A stretch of DNA of 64,000 nucleotides from positions 124,001 to 188,000 of the forward strand of contig NBIV01000037.1 in the NCBI GenBank assembly GCA_003194525.1, written 5' to 3'. The notes beneath the pieces are model-generated. The model searched no databases. It saw nothing but the letters and a program-made list of their open reading frames with translations, and was not told the DNA's origin. The DNA comes from Gracilariopsis chorda (taxonomy: Eukaryota; Rhodophyta; Florideophyceae; Gracilariales; Gracilariaceae). Shown in pieces: positions 41,845 through 50,972 of the stretch; the first letter of the stretch is position 1; each line of letters begins with the position of its first letter. The translations under genes were made by a program, and so were the position numbers.

Positions 41845-41953
41845 ATTCCGATACGTGGCAAATTGCACTGCGCCATTCCGACACGTTGCAAATTGCACTG
41901 CGCCAGTGCAGTGCATTCCGAAACGTGGCAAATTACACTGGGCCAGTGCAGTG
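41845..41953 (+). repeat. short tandem repeat, three 30-40 bp units
   Basis: Units start ATTCCGANACGTGGCAAATT and continue GCACTGCGCC; the second and third add AGTGCAGTG. It lies about 730 bases upstream of the Helitron coding region. Confidence 0.8.
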
Positions 41954-42678
41954 TATACTGAAGTTTCATTGCAGACATGCCTGCAACAGACGTATATACT
42001 GCACTGGCGCAGTGCCAAATGCATCTCGCTTGCTGACCCTAACAACTTTTTTGCATCCCATTCAGGCTTGGCCAATAGCGCAGTGTCGTAACCTTTTGCT
42101 ACTTTGGGCACTGTTTGCTGGCCTGGGACCTAGGCAAGGCCGAGCTCGTGTGCAGGTCGCAACAAGAGTAACCCACTAAGTACCACGGATCTGGGAAAAT
42201 TCAGGGGCTCCTCTGTGGTATACTGGTCGTTTGACGGCGATCAGGAAGTCTGAGGGTTTACCGGACCTAATACCAGGTTTCTGTGCAGGGTCCGGGGCGG
42301 CCGCCGTGTCGTACCTCTTGGGGCCGGAAAGCACACTTCGGTGTGTGAGTAAAGGCAGACCAATCCTTACAACCGGACGCGGGTTAAACATCAAACGGCT
42401 TGAAAACCGGCTGGGCACACTCCGCCCGTCATAATCCAACAGGAGTGTGTCGAGAGTCCCTGTGCTGCGCACGACTGCATCGGGTAAATATAAGCCTTAC
42501 AGCAATTTGTTTTTAATTGCTGCATGCGACTAGGCCCAGTGGGTGCAACGCAACAAACTGCAACCAGTTTTTTCACTTTCAACTTTGTGTTTTATTGGGA
42601 ATTATTCTGGAACTCTGGCAAATTCTTTAACGGTTTAAAAACATAGAATTGTTTTTTTCTTTTCTTTTGTAAATTGAA
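41954..42678. other. 5' flank of Helitron family 1
   Basis: No gene is recognised. The stretch should contain the promoter for the frame at 42679. I could not place the 5' TC terminus. Confidence 0.35.
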
Positions 42679-43869
42679 ATGACGAGAGGAGGGCGACGTC
42701 TGAACTCTGGTGGCATCCGATCTAGCTCGGGAGGTGCCAGAGACAATTCTGGAGGTGCCAGGTTGAACGCAGGCGGTTCAAGGCAAAACGCTGGTGGTCG
42801 TCGCGCCGGCAGTGGTGGAGCACGGGCAGGAGCTGGAAGACCCCGAAGAGAACCAGCTCCTCCATCTCCAGATGAGTTGCGAGTAAATGAGAGCGGAGCA
42901 CACGTTCAAGGACCTATTGTTCCAGTGGTTGAAGAAGACGAAATTACTCCTGCACCTACTTCGGTTGCAGCAGCAGTTAGCACAAGCGCCGCTGGAGCCA
43001 GTGGGTCCGCTGCCACAGATCTACCAACATCGTGCCCAATTCCTGGATTTCTGGAGTTTGTGAGAGGCCTTCCAAGTCACATTCCACCGCCTCCGATGCC
43101 TCCCCCTCTCCCACCGATGCCTGCAGAACAGATTCCTATTGCGATGGAATTGGAAGAGGATGAGATCATCCCTGCTCCCTCACAGCCACCGCCATCACAG
43201 CAGCCTGCTCTGCCACAAGCTGAACAAGAGGAAGAACAGATGCCAGTCCCGATGGAAGTGGAAGAGGATGAGATCACCCCGCCTCCCTCACACCCGCCGC
43301 CGCAGCCTGCGTTGCCACAAGCTGAACAGGAAGAACAACAGATGTCCATTCCGATGGAGGTGGAAGCGGATGAGATCACACCGGCTCCCTCACACCAGCC
43401 GCAGCATCAGCCACAGCAACAGCTTGATATGACGGTCATGCACTGTGCTGGGCGTCCTGATCGAGGACTCTATCGCGTGTACTATGCGTGGGATTCCGTG
43501 GCAGCTCAGGCGAGGAATGATCCGGCCATCCGTGCAAGCGTGCCGGAGTTTGAGACGCTTCCCACTGCAGGTCAAAGGCGATGCAGAAGATGCGGCGAAC
43601 ACTCACACACGCTCTCCTTCAGCCCGTACGCGGACTGGACATTGAAAATTCACAGCTGCAAGTATTGCGGATGCGTTTTGCTTGGCAAAGCGACCAATAG
43701 AGTGTGCTGTGGAATGAAAAGAATGTCAAGATGGGGCGTCACGTTCCGCAGAAGGCATAGCAGTGAGTTGGTTCGCAGTCTTTATAGCCTGAGAGCCTTC
43801 CACAGCCATTTCTTCAACTTCAATACGCTCTTCGCGACGACGCAAGCGTTCATGGAATGTCGTATGTGA
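42679..43869 (+). CDS. Helitron 1 N-terminal region with RGG-like and acidic repeats and zinc finger
   Basis: This 396-residue frame starts with seven-residue repeats of the form R-x-N-S/A-G-G-A (residues 4-52), an Arg/Gly-rich nucleic-acid-binding tail. A low-complexity part follows, with three tandem units of 34-36 residues, each PMEVEEDEITP-like then a PALPQAEQEE block (about 43140-43420). The C-terminal part, MTVMHCAGRPDRGLY onward, has a cysteine cluster (RRCRRCGEHSH, HSCKYCGCVLLG, CCGMKRMS) typical of the Helitron N-terminal zinc finger. The frame ends with TGA at 43867, 13 bases into the Rep frame. In the second Helitron family the two are continuous at FMDMKYVRGGGPS, so one base has probably been lost here near 43856. 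Confidence 0.75.
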   Translation: MTRGGRRLNSGGIRSSSGGARDNSGGARLNAGGSRQNAGGRRAGSGGARAGAGRPRREPAPPSPDELRVNESGAHVQGPIVPVVEEDEITPAPTSVAAAVSTSAAGASGSAATDLPTSCPIPGFLEFVRGLPSHIPPPPMPPPLPPMPAEQIPIAMELEEDEIIPAPSQPPPSQQPALPQAEQEEEQMPVPMEVEEDEITPPPSHPPPQPALPQAEQEEQQMSIPMEVEADEITPAPSHQPQHQPQQQLDMTVMHCAGRPDRGLYRVYYAWDSVAAQARNDPAIRASVPEFETLPTAGQRRCRRCGEHSHTLSFSPYADWTLKIHSCKYCGCVLLGKATNRVCCGMKRMSRWGVTFRRRHSSELVRSLYSLRAFHSHFFNFNTLFATTQAFMECRM

Positions 43870-46331
43870 CGGGAGGTGGTCCCTCCTTTCTCAGACTTGA
43901 AGGCAACGCAGCTCTCGCTCTGCCCGCGCAGAACCAGAACAACACGCGCTACAGCTTTCTGTGGGGTACTGGTCCGCCTTCCTTGGATCCCTCTCACTAT
44001 GCGCATGCCAATTTGCGTGCGTTCATTCAAGACATCAACGTACGAGACATCGTGCCCAAGTTGTACGATGTGATCCAGCCCAAGCCAGACGTGGTGCGTG
44101 AGCGGTACCGATCCATGCTTAGCACGCAACAACAACAACAAAATGCAGATACCGCCGTCGATATCAGCATACAGGCAGCAGAAGAGGGAGTAGTCGTACG
44201 TGGTTACGAAGGAACCCGAAGTGCCACAGTCAGTGATCCTCACGCAGGTGCTGGGCCTCTCCCTGAAGATGCTCCTGGTGGCGGGCCAACCATGATGAGA
44301 ACGCTCGTTGTGGATCCAACTGGCCTGTATCGAGTGGAGTCTCAAGTACCGCGCTTGGTAGAAGGAACCGTAACAGAAGAGCACGCTGCAGTGACGAGCG
44401 CTGCTGCTGCTGGAGCAGAGGCGACTGCGAATGCCGCAAACAATGCTCAAGTGCGGTACCGACTTCTAAAACCGGCATCCAAACTTGCAGAGAAGGGCAC
44501 TTTCCCTCTTCTCTACCCGTACGGTGATCAGCACGAACCATTTGACATCTGCCTGTTCCTGGAGGCAAGGAACTCCACACAGCAAAGCTCAGATCTCAGC
44601 GTCAACGAGTGGAAGCTCCGAAAGCTCACCTGGGCTCAGAACGCGAAGCAACGTTTGTACTCAGACAACATCCTCCTCAACAGTGGACCGTTGATGCAGA
44701 TGTGGATGCTCCGCACGCACACAAACATTGAGGACATGCGACTACGTTTCCTGGAGAGAGAACAACAGGCACGTATTGTACAAGAGCAAGAGATCCAGCA
44801 AGCACAGCAGCAAACAGGTCATGTGTCACCATCCCAGTTCGCGCAAATGGCACGCATATTTCTGCCCGATGACTCGGTCAACTCAGCAGCGTACTGGAAG
44901 AACAAGCGCATGGATGTACAGGCGATCGTAGCACGGAGAGGACCGCCTTCTCTGTTCATTACAATCACCATGAACATCTGGAGAGAGGACATCCAGCGCC
45001 TTGGTATGGATACCAGCAATCGGAGTGCATTTACGGCACAGAGTAACCACCCTCGACCGTTTGACCGACCTGATCTGATTGCAAGGGTGTACAACCAGTA
45101 CGCAAACGACTTCATGAAGGACTTGGAGAAGAACTCGGAGCACATCTTCGGATTGAAGTGCCTGGGGCTTGCATCAAAGCTCGAGTTTCAGGAGCGCAAT
45201 GTGCCTCATCACCACATGCTCGTGTGGCTCGAAGGAGGCGTGATTGAAGACGTTGATGTGATTGACGAGCTGAATCGTGCAGAACTTTCTCTTCCCGGTG
45301 AAGACGACGCATTGGGTGCCCTCATTCGTTCCATGCACAGGCACCGCCACTCCACCTATTGCCGGAATCGCGCTGGGCGTTGCAAGTTTGGATACGACCG
45401 CAACATGATTGTGCCAGAGACGTACATTGAAGAATGCACGAATCGCGTGGTCTACCGCAGAAGAAGGCAACATGACCTCAAGATAGTGCCGTACAACCCA
45501 ACTCTGACCAAGAAGTACCGCTCTCATATCAACGTAGAGCGCACGCAAGGAGGGGGCGCAGTGGCTTATCTGATGAAGTACACGATTAAGCAGCCCAAAG
45601 CTCAGGAGGTGGTGCTCAACGTGAGTGGTGCTAATGAGACAGGCACACACAACGAGCAGCAACAAGAGCCGCAGGTGCAGAATGACATTCGTGCATACAT
45701 GCGAGCACGTGTGGTGGGCGCTGTCAATGCAGCTTGGAGACTTTTCGAGTTTCGAAATGTTCACATCGTACCAAAAGTAGAGCGACTGTCCATTCACTTT
45801 GAAGGAGAGAGCACATTTCTGCTGAGAGGTCCCAACCAGCTTCTTTCTGCATCACAGCCGTCTACACTGGAGAGATACTTTGCAAGGCCCGAAGCATACG
45901 CAAACCTCGACTACCTTTCGTACTTTGAAAAAGTTCGATTGTATCGCACGCTTCCAGCCCGCGTGCTTAACCAATAAGACGGAGACAGCACCCAGGTGCC
46001 CACAGACGACTGCGATCCGCCCATGTACGTGGTAGAGTGCACGGAAGACGAGCAGTGTGTTGCAAGGATCAGAGGTGTTTCACCGTCCGACATTGAGCTA
46101 TTTGCTCTGCGCTTGCTGCTCATGAATCACGGCTCGAGCTCTTATGATGACGCAAGGACTTTCAACGGACAGCAGTATGGAACGTATCGTGAAACTGCGA
46201 TTGGAAGCGGACTGCTCGCGGACGGATCTGAGTTTGATATTGCATTCCAAGAAGCAGTGCAGATATACAGGACGCCCTCCGAGTTACGACGTCTGGTTTT
46301 CACACTATACCAACAAGGCGCAGACCCATAA
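43857..46331 (+). pseudogene. Helitron 1 Rep (HUH nuclease) region, stops at 45975 and 46329
   Basis: The frame is uninterrupted to 45974. It contains GGGPSFLRLEGNAAL, PKLYDVIQPKPDVVRERY and AEKGTFPLLYPYG. Then comes the Helitron_like_N region with SLFITITMNIWREDIQRLG, FDRPDLIARVYNQYANDF and LEFQERNVPHHHMLVWLEGG; HHH is the metal-binding HUH motif. The nucleophile motif is VAYLMKYTIK, with two tyrosines and the lysine. Next is RARVVGAVNAAWRLFEFRN, the conserved segment after Rep. Past a TAA at 45975 the same frame continues (MYVVECTEDEQCVARIRG, ELFALRLLLMNHGSSS) to another TAA at 46329. The nicking and joining domain itself is complete. The second family reads through both positions, so these are mutations and not natural ends. 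Confidence 0.85.
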
Positions 46332-46505
46332 AAAATGGCCGTCGAAAACTGGGAGGCATTATGTAGTGACATACATACCGGAGATGAGCAGCAACGAAAT
46401 CAAGAAATGTATCGACGTGTGGTGTAGATCTCAGACCGGCACGGAGGACGACTGCTTCGCGATCACAGCTTCTTCTCCCAACACCTACAGCAGGATCATA
46501 CAGCA
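46332..46505 (+). pseudogene. decayed linker of the Helitron 1 polyprotein
   Basis: The Rep frame continues as MAVENWEALCSDIHTGDEQQ, a TAG at 46425-46427, then ISDRHGGRLLRDHSFF. The last part matches ISDRHGGRLIRK in family 2, confirming that Rep and helicase once formed one protein. Confidence 0.7.
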
Positions 46506-48095
46506 TTGACTGAGGTGAATCGAGCTACAACAACTCGAGACTCACGACTGGTGCGAAATTCGTCAACTTTGCAGTCAAGGTACGCCACCTTAAAACCTCA
46601 CCAAAGACAAGTTATTGACACCGTCATTGCCGCATTGCAACAAAGACAGGCGCTGCAAGAGCGAACAAGCACTCCTGGAAACGTGTTCTTTGTGCAAGGA
46701 TCCGCAGGAACCGGAAAGACATACGTGCTCAACCTCCTTCGTGATATCGTTGAGTTGGAAGGAATGCTCGCCGAAATGACTGCTACAACAGGCATTGCAG
46801 CTTCGTTTTACGAAGGTGGCCGCACTTTACATAGCCTTCTCGGACTGGGTGTAGCTGATAGGGACAGCACAAGCAACACTACAGCCACTTTATCAAAGTA
46901 CGGTCCCCGATCTCAACGTGCAGAACTGCTACGCGAAATACAACTGCTCGTCTGGGATGAGGCGTCCATGCTCTCAAGAAAGCTTTTCGAACTTATGGAT
47001 GCGTTGCTCAAAGATCTTGGCTGCAGTGGAATGGAAAACCCACCTCCCTTTGGGGGCTTGACCATCTTTCTATCGGTTGACTACTCCCAGCTGCTTCCAA
47101 TGGTGCCGCAGGTGTACATGGAAGCCGAGCGAAGTACAAATGTGAGACGAGTGTACACAAACATTCTCAACGAATTGCCGTGGAAGAGTGATCTGTGGAC
47201 ATTGTGCTCGGTTCAAGTGCTGTACCTCACGGAACAAGTACGCCAAGCCGATGATCCGGCATTTGCGTCGCTGTTACGTTCCATAGCACGAAACACAATA
47301 TCCAACAACGCTCCACTACCACTCAGATCTACCGGTGGCATGCAAACCACCTACCAATTCCTGTGGAAGTGGCTCACAACACGACGCAAGGAGGAAGTGG
47401 ATCTCAGCAAAATGCTCATTGCCTCCACAAATCAGTTGGTCGACAAACATAATGCGGCAGCGCTAGATCTGTTTCCTGGTGAGCGCTTCACTCTTCCGTC
47501 AGCGACAACCGTGCAACCTGTTCTTGGACACAACCCAGAGTCTAACTTCGCCAGTACTATCATCCCCGAGTTTGCATATCAGTATGCGCCTACTGGAGTA
47601 CGGCCTCATAACTTGGACTTGAAGATCGGTGTGCCAGTTATGGTCATTCAGAACGTGCTGCATCCAGCTGTGGTCAACGAAAAGCTGTTCGTAGTCGTGC
47701 GTGTCGATCAATTTACGATGCAGGTGGCTCGATTCGACGAGAACAGACAGGTGCTCGAACGACAGCTCCTGCATCGTATCCACTTCGAATTTTCTTTCGC
47801 AGACATTCGCATGATTCGAAGGCAGTTCCCCATTCGTCTCGCGTTTGCAGTTACAGTTCACAAAGGACAGGGAAAACCCTTGGATGGCTTGGTTGTGGAT
47901 GTACGATCCAACTTCTTCTGCGCCGGTCAGTTGTATGTCGCATTGTCGCGCGTTCGAAGGAACGACCATGTGCTACTCCTGCATGACCCGCAGCTTACAT
48001 CCACAAATGCGCACACAATTCATCCCATGCCTGTGGCAATCGCCAACCCAGTGCTGCCTGAAGCCATTCAGTTCTGCATCCCTCCACAACCATAA
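46506..48095 (+). CDS. Helitron 1 Pif1-type helicase
   Basis: A 529-residue open frame in the same phase as Rep. It has the superfamily 1B motifs: Walker A VQGSAGTGKTYVLNLL, TATTGIAASFYEGGRTLHS, Walker B LLVWDEASML, SVDYSQLLPMVPQ (usual form GGDFRQLLPVVP), LTEQVRQADDPAF, IASTNQLVDKHN, IGVPVMVIQNVL, FAVTVHKGQGKPLDGLVVDV and LYVALSRVR. The usual Q of motif VI is present as GQ. Helitron helicases unwind the donor strand during rolling-circle transfer. Separated from Rep by stops, it could only be made from its own start, such as an ATG downstream of the stop at 46425-46427. No Helitron RPA, OTU or endonuclease domain is seen after it. Confidence 0.9.
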   Translation: MTEVNRATTTRDSRLVRNSSTLQSRYATLKPHQRQVIDTVIAALQQRQALQERTSTPGNVFFVQGSAGTGKTYVLNLLRDIVELEGMLAEMTATTGIAASFYEGGRTLHSLLGLGVADRDSTSNTTATLSKYGPRSQRAELLREIQLLVWDEASMLSRKLFELMDALLKDLGCSGMENPPPFGGLTIFLSVDYSQLLPMVPQVYMEAERSTNVRRVYTNILNELPWKSDLWTLCSVQVLYLTEQVRQADDPAFASLLRSIARNTISNNAPLPLRSTGGMQTTYQFLWKWLTTRRKEEVDLSKMLIASTNQLVDKHNAAALDLFPGERFTLPSATTVQPVLGHNPESNFASTIIPEFAYQYAPTGVRPHNLDLKIGVPVMVIQNVLHPAVVNEKLFVVVRVDQFTMQVARFDENRQVLERQLLHRIHFEFSFADIRMIRRQFPIRLAFAVTVHKGQGKPLDGLVVDVRSNFFCAGQLYVALSRVRRNDHVLLLHDPQLTSTNAHTIHPMPVAIANPVLPEAIQFCIPPQP

Positions 48096-48199
48096 TCATA
48101 TTTCTTGCCTTCTTCATTTATTGAATTAAACTACTTGCTTTTCTGCTTTTGCTTTCTTCACCCATTTTATCTTCCCACCGCTGTTCATGACTCCTCCAC

Positions 48200-49170
48200 C
48201 ATGGTGCGCATCGCCACCCGCGGCCGAAAGCCGCTTCCTCTTTTCTCTCCATTATAATGATTTGTTCATGTATGAGGGGGGTTTTATTGATTGAATGGCA
48301 GCGGTGCGCCAATAAACCGCCCTGTATGCCCCTCTACGCGCATGCAAAACGCCCATTTGGCACAACGCCTCCCTACCATTTAAAACATTCAGCAGCAGCA
48401 GCAAAGCTTCCTGCTTACTGGCTGGCACTCCCATAATGACTGCAGTGCCACCCAGTTAAAGAAAGCAACGTGTCGCGCTTTCTCATCATTGGCGGACACT
48501 GCAGTCAATTTAGATACCTAAACACAAACCATTACGGCTCCACATACTCTAGGCGCCGCTGCGCCCCGTGGTTCTACGAGTGCTATTGCAAGCGCAAGCG
48601 AGCGAATTGCTCGGAGAGCCTCCGAACGCTACTAAATACACATAGCTACAAAACCAACGCAGCGCGCAGCGCCGTCCAAGGCCGAAAGCCGTTTCCACTT
48701 GTCTCTCCATTATAAGTATTTGTTCATGTATGAGGGGGGTGTTGTTGATTGAATGGAGGCGTTGCGCCACAAAATCGCCTTGCACGCCCCCGTTTGCGCA
48801 TGCTGAACTGCCATTTGGCGCAACGCCTCCCTACCATTAAAAAAATTCAGAAGCAGCAGCAGCAGCAAAGCTTCCTGCTTACTGGCTGGCACTCCCATAA
48901 TGACTGCAGTGCCACCCAGTTACACAAAGCAACGTGTCCCGCTTTCGCGTCATTGGCTGGCACTGCAGTCAATTTAGGTAACTAGACACAAACCAGTACG
49001 GCTCTACATACTCTACACGCCGCGGCGCCCCGTTGTTCTACGAGTGCTATTGCGAGCGCAAGCGAGCAAAGTGCTCGGAGAGCCTCCGAACGCTACTAAA
49101 TACACAAAGCTACATAAACAACGCGGCGCGCAGCGCCGGCCACGGCCGAAGGCCGTTTCCACTTGTCTAA
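48200..49170 (+). repeat. right array of the 456-bp hairpin repeat, two units
   Basis: Units begin about 48260 and 48716 (period 456). Each has an outer inverted pair around GGAGGCGTTGCGCCA, a CAG run, the pair GACTGCAGTGCCA / TGGCACTGCAGTC and a GC hairpin close to the end. In the second unit the pairs are perfect (48755-48769 with 48816-48830; 48902-48914 with 48958-48970). The last unit ends in the CTAA Helitron terminus, while the internal end has CTCTCC instead. Confidence 0.9.
49124..49170 (+). other. Helitron 1 3' terminal hairpins and CTAA end
   Basis: Two perfect 6-bp hairpins in tandem (CGGCGC-GCA-GCGCCG and ACGGCC-GAA-GGCCGT), then ten bases, then CTAA|T. The 3' hairpin acts as the stop signal for rolling-circle transposition in known Helitrons. 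Confidence 0.75.
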
Positions 49171-49393
49171 TCTAAGTAAGGATTTGTGCGCTAACGACCT
49201 TCGCACCCCTTAAAGAATAAGTAAAATGCACGATTTCGTTTTTTTGGCGCAAACTGCGCCAGCACCCAAAATCGTGCTTCATGTTCATTTTGTGAGCCTT
49301 TTGGTACGCCAACTCTTTGCACCAACGATAATCAAACGTTTTGGACAACCAAAACGTTCGATTCTCAGGTTTATCACCGCTCAAGCTCCGGCC

Positions 49394-49645
49394 CTATCAC
49401 TCTTTCCTGCAGGCAAGATGCAGACGTCACAACTGCAGGAAAGAATGGTAGGGCGGCCCTACCACTCTTTCCTGCAGGCAAGATGCAGACATCACAACTG
49501 CAGGAAAGTGTGGTAGGGCGACGCTACCACTCTTTCCTGCAGGCAGGATGGAAACGTCACAACTGCAGGAAAGAATGGTAGGGTGGCCGTACCACTCTTT
49601 CCTGCAGGCAAGATGCAGACGTCACAAATGCAGGAAAGAGTGGTA
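49394..49645 (+). repeat. four-unit tandem array of a 65-bp palindromic hairpin
   Basis: Copies start at 49394, 49459, 49524 and 49589, exactly 65 bases apart. Each reads CTACCACTCTTTCCTGCAG, a loop of about 20 bases with GCAAGATGCAGACGTCACAA, then CTGCAGGAAAGAATGGTAG, which is the reverse complement of the first arm with one mismatch. Each can form a 19-bp stem. Confidence 0.95.
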
Positions 49646-49648
49646 TGT

Positions 49649-49690
49649 CCGAAGGCCCTTCTCACCATTGTCTAACCTATCTAAGGATTG
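49649..49690 (+). repeat. second copy of the CCGAAGG...TAAGGATT terminal segment
   Basis: It shares CCGAAGGCC, TTGTCTAA and TAAGGATT at similar spacing with 49146-49187, and the similarity continues about 100 bases downstream in patches. It follows directly on the hairpin array, suggesting another Helitron end. Confidence 0.6.
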
Positions 49691-49699
49691 CTCTGACAA

Positions 49700-50330
49700 C
49701 GAGCAAGTTGACCCCTTAGTATACATCAAGAAAAGCACATTTATTTCCCTCCAAACAACCAGCCAATGGTAATCAAAGGATTTGCCCTACTGGCGCGAAT
49801 CGGTCGAGCACATGTATGATCTGTCACTCTCCACAGCCTCAACGTCTATCAGCCCTGTTGAACCCGTCTCACACGTGGATATCTCTGACGGCCAGCGAAC
49901 AGGCAAATCCTTGCTGCGTCCAACAGGCAAATCCTTGCTGCGTCAAATCACGCGGTATTCTTCAAATTCCGTGTACACTGTGTCGATTCTTGGGCCAATG
50001 GAGCACAAAATCTCTTCCAAAAAAAAACAATTGACATTGCCGCGGTGCATATCAGTGTGCTTCAATGCAGCCTGTATGATGCACATTTTTCCAATAATGT
50101 TCCCAAGCGCGGTAGAATAGCATCCTTGCGGTCGCGCAAATGGCATAGTTGTAGGTAGCGAACCTCTCTCTGGGACATATCGGCCATGGTGTTAGAGAAT
50201 AGTTGAAAAGAAGAAGTAGAGTAAAATAAGTTGTAAGTGGCTGCTCGGAAAGAAGTTTTCTGCGACTTTACGGTATGCTCTAGCTTAAGTATACAATCTT
50301 CAGAACATTAGACAATAGGTAAAATAGAAA
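49700..50330. other. no gene recognised
   Basis: Short frames only (such as 49782-50120). Located between the hairpin array and the 68-bp array. Confidence 0.3.
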
Positions 50331-50378
50331 CCTAACGTATTCAAACAACAAAATAAATTACGTAAAGTACAACCTACG

Positions 50379-50700
50379 TATACCCTTCTAACAAAAATAG
50401 CTATAGTTTACGTAGCGTATACGTAGGCTGCGCAGTACTGCAAACTTATACCCTTCTAACAAAAATAGTTAGATATTACGTAGCGCATACGTAGGCTGCA
50501 CAGTACTGCAAACGTATACCTTTCTAACAAAAATAGTTATAGTTTACCCAGCGCATACGTAAGCTGCGTAGTATTGGAAACGTATACCCTTCTAACAAAA
50601 ATAGTTTTAATCTATGTAGTGCATAAGTAGGCCATACAGTTCTAGAAACGTAGAACGCTGTAACAAGAATAGGAACAATCTATACGTTGCTTACGTAGGT
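50379..50700 (+). repeat. 68-bp tandem array, nearly five units
   Basis: Copies of TACCCTTCTAACAAAAATAG start at 50381, 50449, 50517 and 50585 (period 68) with a degenerate fifth near 50651. Each unit also has GTAGCGCATACGTAGGCTGC and CAGTACTGCAAACGTA. The array lies about 270 bases upstream of the Helitron 2 coding start. Confidence 0.92.
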
Positions 50701-50972
50701 AAATCGTACTCGATATGTATTGACGTCTGAAACCAAGACCGAATAAGAATGCATTGCATATGTACATAGTAAAGTACTATGTATGTAAACTATCCAGGTA
50801 CTGATGTTGTCAGGAATATCTTGAGACAATGAAGACAACATGTATACGTATATGTCAGGCAGTAAACTATTGTCCATCACCAGTTCTCTACTTAAGGGGC
50901 AGAGACGGTGCGTGTTCCATCTAAAGGTGATTACCAAATCTCTCAATCTCTCTCCGGTTCTCTCAGTCCGAA

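Larger units (their letters stand above)
42679..49170 (+). mobile_element. Helitron family 1 (RepHel), 3' end at CTAA
   Basis: A rolling-circle transposon encoding a zinc-finger N-terminal region, an HUH Rep nuclease and a Pif1-type helicase on one strand. The 3' end is inferred at 49167-49170: a 6-bp hairpin ACGGCC-GAA-GGCCGT (49142-49156), ten bases, then CTAA followed by T. That is the canonical Helitron terminus (hairpin 10-12 bases before CTRR, insertion before T). A second hairpin CGGCGC-GCA-GCGCCG lies at 49124-49138. The 5' end is not located; the left coordinate given is only the start of coding. Confidence 0.75.

Noticed and set aside
45975-46427. Reassigned UAA/UAG codons that would make the Helitron polyprotein one frame
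   Set aside because: Host genes here end in UAG (BTB, RAD16-like), UAA (transporter) and UGA (SEC61 gamma), and the Helitron stops align with ordinary sense codons in family 2.
49394-49645. A CRISPR-like palindromic repeat array
   Set aside because: The loops and inter-hairpin bases are also conserved, so there are no spacers.
50379-50700. A CRISPR array
   Set aside because: The whole 68-base unit is repeated, without variable spacers, beside a Helitron in a eukaryotic context.
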